This document shows positions 8,164 to 15,611 of a stretch of DNA of 64,000 nucleotides, in pieces. Under the pieces are notes generated by a model, which was not told the origin of the DNA, did no database searches, and saw only the letters and a list, made by a program, of their open reading frames with translations. The stretch is from Muribaculaceae bacterium. GTDB lineage: Bacteria; Bacteroidota; Bacteroidia; Bacteroidales; Muribaculaceae. The first letter of the stretch is position 1; each line of letters begins with the position of its first letter. The position numbers were made by a program, and so were the translations under genes. The stretch is taken from positions 1-64,000 of the forward strand of contig JAFUKL010000025.1 of NCBI GenBank assembly GCA_017473615.1. The letters run 5' to 3'.

Positions 8164-11034
8164 ATGCAAAGTAAAGGTTTTATCAGAGTGTTGGCTATTG
8201 CTCTTGTTCTTGTGTGTGCGTTTTATCTTTCATTCTCTTTTGTGACAAACCACTATGAGGGTGTTGCAGCAGAGTATGCAAAGGCTAAAGCGAACACTGA
8301 AGATGTGTCAAATGACGCTTACAAGACATATTACAAGCAATATGTTGACTCTCTTGCAAAGGAAAAAGTGTACTTGGGATATTACACTTTCCAGCAGGCG
8401 AGAGAAATGGAAGTGGGTCTTGGACTTGACCTAAAGGGTGGTATGAACGTAACTCTTCAGATTTCGGTTCCCGATATCTTGAGAGCTTTGTCAAACGAAA
8501 ATCCTGATCCGAAATTCAATGAGGCACTGGCTATTACTGAAAAGCAACAAAAAAACAGTGCAGAGAAAGATTTTGTGTCGGCTTTCTGTCGTGAGTACAA
8601 TAAGTTGGCTCCGGAAGGCAACCTTTATCAGATTTTCCGCGGAGTGGAAAGTCTTCAGGCAGGCGCATCCAATTCTGATGTAGAAAAGGCACTGAAAGAT
8701 GAGGTTAACGCAATGGTTGATAATTCATACAACGTATTGCGTACACGTATCGACCGTTTCGGCGTTGTATCTCCTAATATTCAGAAACTTGAAAGTACAG
8801 GTCGCATTTTGCTTGAACTTCCGGGTGTAAAAGAGCCGGAACGTGTCATCAAGTTGCTTAAGGGTACAGCTAATCTCGAATTTTATGAAACTTATACAAT
8901 CAACGACTTGCAGAATGCGTTGATGTCATTAAGCAATGCTACAGCTGCTCCTGCCGATACTACTGCCAATGACAGTGTGAAGGCAGAGCCTGCTAAGAAC
9001 TTGGCTCAATTGCTATGGAGTGCGCAAGGTCGCGGCGGAGCATCTATAGGTCTTGTTGACGTTCGTGATACTGCTGCTGTAAACGCTATCATGAACTCAC
9101 CGGAGGCAGCACGTCTGTTGCCGACAAACTTGAAGGCACGTTGGAGTGTGAAAGCAATCGATGAGAGAGGACAATATTTCGAACTTGTTGCATTAAAGAC
9201 AGTACAAGGCAGACCGGTGTTGACAGGTGATGTTGTGACTGACGCAACAAGTGAATACGATAATATGCAAGGACAGGTAGTGTCAATGACGATGAATGAT
9301 GAAGGTGCTCGTCAATGGGCGCGCATTACTCAGCAGAACTTGAATAAGTCTATTGCTATCGTTCTTGACGATCAAGTATATTCTTATCCTAATGTAAACA
9401 GCGTAATAGAGGGTGGACGTTCTCAAATTACCGGTAACTTTACTGTGGAGGAAGCTAACGACTTGGCTAACGTGTTGAAGAGCGGTAAGATGGTGGCTCG
9501 CGTTAATGTGGAAAGCTTGAGCGTTATCGGTCCGTCATTGGGTCAAGCTGCAATCGAGGCAGGTTTTGTGTCATTCATCGTGGCTCTTGTGCTGTTGATG
9601 ATTTTCATGGTTGTAGTTTACGGTTGGGTACCGGGTCTAATTGCTAACATTGGCTTGTTCCTTAACTTGTTCTTTACAATGGGAATCTTGGCGTCTATTC
9701 AGGCAGTGCTTACATTGCCGGGTATTGCCGGTATCGTATTGTCAATGGGTATGGCAGTGGACGCTAATGTGCTTATCTTTGAACGTTCTAAGGAAGAACT
9801 TCGTGGAGGAAAGGGATTAAAAGCATCTGTTGCCGATGGCTACAAGAACGCATTCTCTGCAATCTTCGACTCTAACTTGACTTCTATTATCACTGCATTG
9901 ATATTGTTGCTTAACGGTTCAGGCCCTATCAAGGGTTTTGCAACAACGTTGATTATCGGTATCGTTTGCTCATTCTTTACAGCGGTATTTGTAACCCGTC
10001 TCATAATGGAAGCAATTGTTAATCGTAAGAATGCTCCTAATGTTACTTTCAGTACATCTATTTCAAAGAATTGGATGCAGAATGTGAACTTTGACTTTAT
10101 CGGTGCGCGTAAGAAAGTTTGGACCGTGGTTGCTATCCTTGTGATTGCAGTTGGTGTTCTTCTTGGTGTTCGCCGTTTGAGTCCGGGCATCGATTTCTCA
10201 GGCGGACGTAACTATACAGTGCAATTTGCTCAACCGGTAAGTACCGAGGACTTGAAGGCTAAATTGGCTCCGTTGTTCCCTGAATCAAACTTGAGTGTGA
10301 TTACAATTGACAACGACACTAAGGTGCGTATTTCAACCAACTATAAGATTGATTCTACCGAAGATGGTGTTGATGATGAAATCATGCAAAAATTGTATGA
10401 AGGCTTGAAATCGGAGCTTAATGGTATGGATTATGAACACTTCAGTGTTGCCGATGAGACACAAGGTGTAACTTCTACTGAAAAGGTGGGGCCGAGCATT
10501 GCAAGCGATATGACCCGCGAGGCTTGTTGGGCAGTGTTCTTCTCATTGATAGCGATGGCTCTTTATATCTTGATTCGTTTCCGTAATGTGGCGTTCTCAT
10601 TGGGTGCGCTTTGTGCAGTGGCATTCACAGCATTCTTGATGATAGGATTCTACGGATTGTATGGCTTATTCCCATTCTCTATGGAGGTTGACCAGAACTT
10701 TATCGCTGCAATCCTTACCATTATCGGTTATCAGGTTAACGATACTGTGGTGGTATTTGACCGCGTGCGTGAAACACGTTCATTGTATCCGAAGCAAGAT
10801 TCTGTAGTTACATTCAACCATGCGCTTAACAGTACATTGGCACGTACCACAATGACTTCATTGAGTACATTGTTGGTATTGGTTGTAATCTTCATTCTTG
10901 GAGGTGAAACCATTCGCAGTTTCGTGTTTGCAATGTCTCTTGGTGTAATCTTCGGTACGCTTGCATCATTGTTCATTGCGTCTCCGGTGGCTTACTTGGT
11001 AGCTAATCGCAGCGCAAAGAAAGCAGCAAAATAA
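8164..11034 (+). CDS. secDF: Protein translocase subunit SecDF (fused SecD-SecF)
   Basis: A 956-residue fusion of SecD (about 1-640) and SecF (about 650-956), the form usual in Bacteroidetes. SecDF uses the proton gradient to pull secreted proteins through the SecYEG channel on the periplasmic side. SecD features are one N-terminal membrane helix, the GLDLKGGMNVTL motif near residue 90, a large periplasmic domain and a five-helix bundle with MGMAVDANVLIFERSKEELR. SecF repeats the plan with SPGIDFSGGRNYTVQF near residue 675, a short periplasmic domain and a second bundle with NDTVVVFDRVRETR. All RND-type membrane signatures are present and the length is normal. It appears monocistronic, bounded by its own promoter and a strong terminator at 11070. 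Confidence 0.97.
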   Translation: MQSKGFIRVLAIALVLVCAFYLSFSFVTNHYEGVAAEYAKAKANTEDVSNDAYKTYYKQYVDSLAKEKVYLGYYTFQQAREMEVGLGLDLKGGMNVTLQISVPDILRALSNENPDPKFNEALAITEKQQKNSAEKDFVSAFCREYNKLAPEGNLYQIFRGVESLQAGASNSDVEKALKDEVNAMVDNSYNVLRTRIDRFGVVSPNIQKLESTGRILLELPGVKEPERVIKLLKGTANLEFYETYTINDLQNALMSLSNATAAPADTTANDSVKAEPAKNLAQLLWSAQGRGGASIGLVDVRDTAAVNAIMNSPEAARLLPTNLKARWSVKAIDERGQYFELVALKTVQGRPVLTGDVVTDATSEYDNMQGQVVSMTMNDEGARQWARITQQNLNKSIAIVLDDQVYSYPNVNSVIEGGRSQITGNFTVEEANDLANVLKSGKMVARVNVESLSVIGPSLGQAAIEAGFVSFIVALVLLMIFMVVVYGWVPGLIANIGLFLNLFFTMGILASIQAVLTLPGIAGIVLSMGMAVDANVLIFERSKEELRGGKGLKASVADGYKNAFSAIFDSNLTSIITALILLLNGSGPIKGFATTLIIGIVCSFFTAVFVTRLIMEAIVNRKNAPNVTFSTSISKNWMQNVNFDFIGARKKVWTVVAILVIAVGVLLGVRRLSPGIDFSGGRNYTVQFAQPVSTEDLKAKLAPLFPESNLSVITIDNDTKVRISTNYKIDSTEDGVDDEIMQKLYEGLKSELNGMDYEHFSVADETQGVTSTEKVGPSIASDMTREACWAVFFSLIAMALYILIRFRNVAFSLGALCAVAFTAFLMIGFYGLYGLFPFSMEVDQNFIAAILTIIGYQVNDTVVVFDRVRETRSLYPKQDSVVTFNHALNSTLARTTMTSLSTLLVLVVIFILGGETIRSFVFAMSLGVIFGTLASLFIASPVAYLVANRSAKKAAK

Positions 11035-11069
11035 ATTTGAATCCGTAACGGATTTATAAGTAATACATT

Positions 11070-11110
11070 AAATATCGGGGTGGGCTTTAAGTCTCTCCCG
11101 ATATTTTTTT
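11070..11110 (+). terminator. Intrinsic terminator after secDF
   Basis: A perfect 10-bp stem (11070-11079 with 11097-11106, aaatatcggg paired with cccgatattt) is followed by a run of T. Confidence 0.85.
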
Positions 11111-11170
11111 CTAATGCCGTTGATGTGAGTGTTTTCGTTAAGAAAATATTTAAAATTAAAAAGTTTTATT

Positions 11171-11178
11171 TACCTTTG
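11171..11178 (+). promoter_or_regulatory. -7 promoter motif for oxyR
   Basis: TACCTTTG fits TAnnTTTG, 81 bases before the oxyR ATG. Confidence 0.5.
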
Positions 11179-11259
11179 TGATAAAGGTCAGCGCATAATT
11201 CTGCATACCGGAAATTAATCATAAAAGTATAAGGCAACGTCGTTTATACAATATCTGTT

Positions 11260-12186
11260 ATGACACTACAACAGTTGGAATACATCCTTGCGGTCGACAA
11301 ACATAGACATTTCACTAAGGCTGCCGAACAATGTTTCGTTACACAGCCTACGCTGAGCGCAATGATACAAAAACTTGAGGACGAATTGAAAGTGAAGATA
11401 TTCGACCGAAATCAGCAACCTATATGTCCCACTCAGGTAGGAGCTTTGATTATAAGACAGGCTTGTGAAATATTGTCGCAAGTGGAAAAGGTGAAAACCA
11501 TTATTGAGGAAGAGCGTCATGAGGTAGGTGGAAAATTCCGTTTGGGGATACTTCCTACGATAGCTCCGTATCTTCTCCCTCGTTTTTTTCAACAGATGAT
11601 AAAGAAGTATCCCAACTTGGATGTGACGGTTGCCGAGATGAAAACTCCTGACATAAAAAGCGCATTGCTGACCGGAGAAATCGATGCCGGTATTCTTGCC
11701 GAACTTTCAGATATGGATATGTACAATCATACGCATTTGTTTTATGAACAGTTTTATGCTTATGTGTCCAGAAATGATGGGTTGTACGGAAAGAAGGTAA
11801 TAAAGACAACCGATCTTTCAGGTGAACTATTGTGGTTGCTTGATGAAGGGCATTGTTTCCGCGATCAGATGGTGAAATTTTGCAGCATTAAATCGGCTCA
11901 TGACAGCCGCTTGACCTACCGGCTTGGAAGTATGGAAACATTTATGCGCATGGTGGAAGGCGGTAAGGGGGTTACTTTCGTTCCTGAGCTTGCCGTGCAT
12001 CAGATGAGCGATGCTCAGAAAGAACTTGTGCGTCCGTTTGCAATCCCTACACCGGCTCGGCGTATAATCATGCTTACCGATAAGAATTATATCCGACAGA
12101 CTGTTATAGATGCCGTACAGGCTGAAATACAAGCATCTGTACCGAAAGATATGCTTGCGTTAAAGCCGTCTCAGGTGGCTATATAG
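11260..12186 (+). CDS. oxyR: Peroxide-sensing LysR-type regulator OxyR
   Basis: A 308-residue LysR-family regulator. The N-terminal winged helix-turn-helix (about 1-60) contains FTKAAEQCFVTQPTLSAMIQKLE, and the periplasmic-binding-protein-like effector domain follows from about 90. The deciding feature is the redox pair in HCFRDQMVKFC: C199 and C208 have the same spacing and the same numbering as the peroxide-sensing cysteines of E. coli OxyR. Oxidation to a disulfide should switch on target promoters. The next two genes on the same strand, ahpC and ahpF, are classic OxyR targets, which supports the call. A sequence ATAG-N7-CTAT overlaps its stop codon and faces the ahpC promoter. Confidence 0.95.
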   Translation: MTLQQLEYILAVDKHRHFTKAAEQCFVTQPTLSAMIQKLEDELKVKIFDRNQQPICPTQVGALIIRQACEILSQVEKVKTIIEEERHEVGGKFRLGILPTIAPYLLPRFFQQMIKKYPNLDVTVAEMKTPDIKSALLTGEIDAGILAELSDMDMYNHTHLFYEQFYAYVSRNDGLYGKKVIKTTDLSGELLWLLDEGHCFRDQMVKFCSIKSAHDSRLTYRLGSMETFMRMVEGGKGVTFVPELAVHQMSDAQKELVRPFAIPTPARRIIMLTDKNYIRQTVIDAVQAEIQASVPKDMLALKPSQVAI

Positions 12187-12197
12187 ATTCGGTCTAT
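12183..12197 (+). promoter_or_regulatory. Possible OxyR half-site upstream of ahpC
   Basis: ATAG (12183-12186), seven bases, then CTAT (12194-12197) matches one half of the E. coli-type OxyR operator exactly. The second half, expected about 11 bases on, is poor. The site lies about 55 bases upstream of the ahpC -7 motif and overlaps the oxyR stop codon. It is not known whether OxyR of this group uses the same sequence. Confidence 0.35.
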
Positions 12198-12225
12198 CGT
12201 GTCATAAAACCTATCAATTGTATTT

Positions 12226-12259
12226 TTTGTTATTCTTCGAAACGGTGCATATATCTTTG
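12226..12259 (+). promoter_or_regulatory. ahpC promoter (-33 and -7 motifs)
   Basis: TTTG at 12226-12229 and TATCTTTG at 12252-12259 have near-ideal Bacteroidetes spacing. The ATG follows 47 bases later after an A-rich leader. Confidence 0.6.
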
Positions 12260-12306
12260 TACCGTAATAAAAAACAAAAGTATAACAATTAAAACAATAA
12301 AAAATT

Positions 12307-12873
12307 ATGACACCGATTATCAATTCTCAACTACCGCAATTTAAAGTTCAAGCATTTCAGAACGGAGCATTCAAGACTGTAACCAATGAAGATGTATTGG
12401 GTAAATGGGCTATATTCTTCTTCTATCCTGCCGACTTTACCTTTGTTTGCCCCACAGAACTTGTAGACGTGGCAGAAAAGTATGAGCAATTCAAGGCTAT
12501 GGGAGTGGAAGTGTATTCAGTGAGTACCGATTCACATTTCGTACACAAGGCATGGCATGACGCATCGGAAAGCATCCGTAAGATTCAGTATCCTATGCTT
12601 GCCGATCCTACTGGCGCATTGAGCCGTGCATTCGGCGTGTTGATTGAGGAAGACGGAATGGCATATCGCGGAACATTTGTAGTGAATCCGGAAGGTAAAA
12701 TAAAGATTGCCGAAGTTCATGACAATAATATCGGACGTAATGCCGATGAACTATTGCGCAAAGTAGAAGCTGCACAATTTGTGGCATCGCATGACGGTGA
12801 AGTTTGCCCTGCAAAATGGAAAAAAGGCGAGGCTACATTAAAGCCGAGCATAGATCTTGTGGGCAAAATCTGA
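12307..12873 (+). CDS. ahpC: Alkyl hydroperoxide reductase subunit C (peroxiredoxin)
   Basis: A 188-residue typical 2-Cys peroxiredoxin of normal length. The peroxidatic cysteine is C48 in PADFTFVCPTEL. The resolving cysteine is C167 in EVCPAKW near the C-terminus, followed by the short tail that packs over the active site. It reduces hydrogen peroxide and organic peroxides in the cytoplasm and is recycled by AhpF, encoded just downstream. It sits directly behind oxyR with its own strong promoter motifs. A terminator hairpin separates it from ahpF, so ahpC is probably made in excess over ahpF, as the stoichiometry of the system would favour. Confidence 0.97.
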   Translation: MTPIINSQLPQFKVQAFQNGAFKTVTNEDVLGKWAIFFFYPADFTFVCPTELVDVAEKYEQFKAMGVEVYSVSTDSHFVHKAWHDASESIRKIQYPMLADPTGALSRAFGVLIEEDGMAYRGTFVVNPEGKIKIAEVHDNNIGRNADELLRKVEAAQFVASHDGEVCPAKWKKGEATLKPSIDLVGKI

Positions 12874-12889
12874 TTATAGCGTTTTACGT

Positions 12890-12925
12890 AAGGCGTGACT
12901 TCAAAATGGAAATCACGCCTTTTTT
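12890..12925 (+). terminator. Terminator between ahpC and ahpF
   Basis: A perfect 9-bp stem (12890-12898 with 12913-12921) is followed by Ts. No clear TAnnTTTG motif lies between it and the ahpF ATG 43 bases on, so ahpF probably depends on readthrough. Confidence 0.75.
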
Positions 12926-12968
12926 AAAATTTTAAAAACCTCCTTTCTTAATCCCTAATGACATAACT

Positions 12969-14534
12969 ATGTTAGACCAAAATATATTAGATCAGGTAAA
13001 GGCTGTATTCGCTCAGCTTGCCAATGATTTTACTTTTGAACTTGCCGTATCTCCTGAAAGGGCGGAATATGATGAAATGACGCATTTTATTGCAGATGTG
13101 GCATCTTGTTCCGAACGATTGTCGTGTAAACAGATTGCAGCGTCGGGTAACCTAATGGAATTTTCATTGCTGAAAGGTGAGAATACCACCGGTATTAAAT
13201 TCAGAGGTATTCCTAACGGGCATGAATTCACCTCATTATTGCTTGCCGTGCTTAATGCCGACGGTAAAGGAAAGAATCTTCCTGATGAGGCTATTACCCG
13301 CCGAATAAAGGCTTTGAAAGGCAATATAAAGCTACAGACGTATGTGTCACTCACATGTACTAATTGTCCGGATATAGTTCAGGCATTGAATATAATGGCT
13401 TTGCTGAATCCTCATATTTCTCATGAGATGATTGACGGAGCACTATTCCAAGAAGAAGCCGAAGAGATGAAAATACAGGCAGTGCCTACTGTTTATGCTA
13501 ACGGTGAATTGCTGCATGTGGGACGCGGAACGTTGGGAGAACTGCTTGAAAAGCTTGAAAAGACATTCGGAAACGATAGTGACAATGACAATGAATATGA
13601 ACCCATGTATCGAGAATATGATGTATTGGTGCTTGGTGGAGGTCCTGCCGGGGCGGCTGCGGCGATTTATTCGGCTCGGAAAGGTTTGAAAGTGGCTGTT
13701 GTGGCTGAAAGTGTAGGAGGTCAGGTGAAAGAAACGGTAGGGATAGAAAACCTTATATCTGTTCCTTTCACTACAGGTGTTCAGCTTGCAGGGTCTTTAC
13801 GTACTCATATTGGGCATTATCCTATTGAGGTATTTGAAAACCGACGTATAGATAAGGCGGAACTGAAGAACAACTTAAAAAAGATAACGGTAATCGGTGG
13901 TGAAGTCTTTGCTGCTCCTGCTGTTATTATTGCTACCGGAGCCGGTTGGCGCAGACTGAATGTTGAGGGCGAGAGCGAATATATAGGACGAGGGGTGGCT
14001 TTCTGTCCGCATTGCGACGGTCCGTTATATGAGGGTAAGCATGTGGCTGTAATAGGGGGTGGAAACTCAGGTATTGAAGCTGCTATAGACCTTGCCGGTA
14101 TATGTAGGAAAGTGACTGTATTGGAGTTTGCCGATACACTGAAAGCAGATCAAGTGTTACAGGATAAAGTACGCAATCTTGACAATGTGCAAATATTCAC
14201 ATCTTCTCAGACTACACAGGTGTTAGGTGACGGCAGTAGGGTAACCGGACTAAATGTCTTAGATCGTAATACGGGAAAGGAACGTGAAATTGAACTTGAC
14301 GGCTTGTTTGTACAGATAGGTTTGTCGGCAAATAGCAAGCCTTTCTGCGATGAACTGGAAACGACAAGAATAGGAGAAATCGTTGTTGATGCATTTTGCC
14401 GTACATCTCTTCCGGGTGTTTATGCTGCCGGGGATGTGTCAAACGTGCCTTACAAACAGATAATAGTGGCAATGGGAGAAGGGGCAAAAGCTGCTCTCTC
14501 GGCATTCGATGACCGTATACGCGGAGTTTTGTAG
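12969..14534 (+). CDS. ahpF: Alkyl hydroperoxide reductase subunit F
   Basis: A 521-residue flavoprotein of normal AhpF length that passes electrons from NADH to AhpC. The N-terminal domain is a double thioredoxin fold with the redox pair C130/C133 in TCTNCPD. An acidic linker (about 200-212) joins it to the thioredoxin-reductase-like part. That part has the FAD-binding VLGGGPAGAAAAIYSARKG near 221, the active-site pair C346/C349 in FCPHCDG, the NAD-binding AVIGGGNSGIEAAIDL, and the second FAD motif GVYAAGDVSN near the end. All centres are intact. The gene follows ahpC across a terminator hairpin and ends at a strong hairpin shared with the convergent DUF4923 gene. Confidence 0.97.
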   Translation: MLDQNILDQVKAVFAQLANDFTFELAVSPERAEYDEMTHFIADVASCSERLSCKQIAASGNLMEFSLLKGENTTGIKFRGIPNGHEFTSLLLAVLNADGKGKNLPDEAITRRIKALKGNIKLQTYVSLTCTNCPDIVQALNIMALLNPHISHEMIDGALFQEEAEEMKIQAVPTVYANGELLHVGRGTLGELLEKLEKTFGNDSDNDNEYEPMYREYDVLVLGGGPAGAAAAIYSARKGLKVAVVAESVGGQVKETVGIENLISVPFTTGVQLAGSLRTHIGHYPIEVFENRRIDKAELKNNLKKITVIGGEVFAAPAVIIATGAGWRRLNVEGESEYIGRGVAFCPHCDGPLYEGKHVAVIGGGNSGIEAAIDLAGICRKVTVLEFADTLKADQVLQDKVRNLDNVQIFTSSQTTQVLGDGSRVTGLNVLDRNTGKEREIELDGLFVQIGLSANSKPFCDELETTRIGEIVVDAFCRTSLPGVYAAGDVSNVPYKQIIVAMGEGAKAALSAFDDRIRGVL

Positions 14535-14573
14535 TGTTTATAATCGGTATCTATGGCAGATGTCATAATACCC

Positions 14574-14609
14574 AATGAGGCAGAGCTTATATTGAAACTC
14601 TGCCTCATT
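14574..14609. terminator. Bidirectional terminator between ahpF and the DUF4923 gene
   Basis: A perfect 12-bp stem, AATGAGGCAGAG with CTCTGCCTCATT, lies between two convergent genes. The tail is TA-rich rather than a pure T run. Confidence 0.7.
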
Positions 14610-14630
14610 ATTGTTTGTAGGATATTCGGT

Positions 14631-15257
14631 TTATTCTTTGTCGAACTTGAAGCCGGCATAAACACCGTCATAGCTGTTAAGCAATGATGTTATGGATGTA
14701 AGACTTGAACTTCCCGAATAGCTTGCGATACTGCTTACTAATTTCATGAGTTTTGTTGCATCGAACATAATGCTCAATGATGTGCCTTTGCTTACGTATG
14801 TGGTAAGCTTACCTAATTTCTTCAATTTGTCCAATGTGAGAATCATTGTACCTTCTTTTGTGCCTTTCTTGATGCTTCCGGTTAGTTTCTTTCCGTTTTT
14901 AAGCGTGATTGTGAGTTTTCCTTCTTTAGTGAACCGGAATGTGGCATTTTCCAATCCGGCTTTTTTGTAGAACGGTTTCAATTTGTTTTCGATAGTGGAA
15001 GCGGCAGCTGCACCTCCTGCCTTTTCAAGAACATTTTCACTCTTGAATGAAACAGAAGGACCGGAAGTTTTCCATGTACCTTCAAGGTCGGAAACTTCGA
15101 GGTTGTCTGTCTTCAGTATGTTGTCGATTACGTTGCCTGCATCTTCACCTGCAACGTTGGTAACGGTCTTCTTCAAGCTTTCCCAGTCAAAAGCCTGTGC
15201 CGAAGAGAATGACAGCATAATAGCTGCAATAGCAAGGATAGTTTTAATAGATTTCAT
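14631..15257 (-). CDS. Exported DUF4923-type protein
   Basis: A 208-residue protein with a clear signal peptide that should be cut after AQA (residue 22) before FDWESLKK. The mature part begins with a helical segment that includes a GEDAGNVIDNIL phrase. A WKTSGPSVSFKSENVLEKAGG segment follows and then lysine-rich beta strands (residues 105-165). It ends with a serine-rich stretch and YDGVYAGFKFDK. This pattern matches the Bacteroidales DUF4923 family as I remember it. Relatives look lipocalin-like in outline, but no ligand is known. There is no lipidation cysteine, so it is probably periplasmic. It has its own promoter motif (15300-15307) and appears monocistronic. Confidence 0.7.
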   Translation of the reverse strand: MKSIKTILAIAAIMLSFSSAQAFDWESLKKTVTNVAGEDAGNVIDNILKTDNLEVSDLEGTWKTSGPSVSFKSENVLEKAGGAAAASTIENKLKPFYKKAGLENATFRFTKEGKLTITLKNGKKLTGSIKKGTKEGTMILTLDKLKKLGKLTTYVSKGTSLSIMFDATKLMKLVSSIASYSGSSSLTSITSLLNSYDGVYAGFKFDKE

Positions 15258-15299
15258 GTATTCAATAAATTAAATGTGTTGTTCGTTAATTTTATGATG

Positions 15300-15307
15300 C
15301 AAAAATA
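15300..15307 (-). promoter_or_regulatory. -7 promoter motif for the DUF4923 gene
   Basis: Minus-strand TATTTTTG fits TAnnTTTG, 42 bases before the ATG. Confidence 0.5.
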
Positions 15308-15509
15308 CATTTTTTAGCGGTAAAAAAATAGTATAATCTATAGAACCTGTTTAAATTTATTTGAAAATTAATTTTATGAAGAAAAAGATGCTAATCGGAG
15401 TTATTTATGACCGGTTATGAAAAGCATGTGAAATTGTATCATTTTGTTGAATTTATGGTGAAAATGTCGAAAAAAAGATGCCGTTAAATTTTTCAATGAA
15501 AGTTTTAAG

Positions 15510-15517
15510 TAATTTTG
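15510..15517 (+). promoter_or_regulatory. -7 promoter motif for the DUF4493/PCMD operon
   Basis: TAATTTTG fits TAnnTTTG and lies about 95 bases before the first ATG. The rest of the 15308-15611 gap is AT-rich and shows no gene or strong hairpin. Confidence 0.5.
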
Positions 15518-15611
15518 CAAAATATTTTTCGTCTTTGCGGAAAAACGGCTTTAAAGTTGTTTTAATGATTAGATGAGATTATTAACTAATAAATTTTACA
15601 ATAAGAAACTT

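Noticed and set aside
11041-11053. A small palindrome ATCCG-TAA-CGGAT after secDF as a second terminator
   Set aside because: Only five base pairs and no T run. The real terminator follows 17 bases later.
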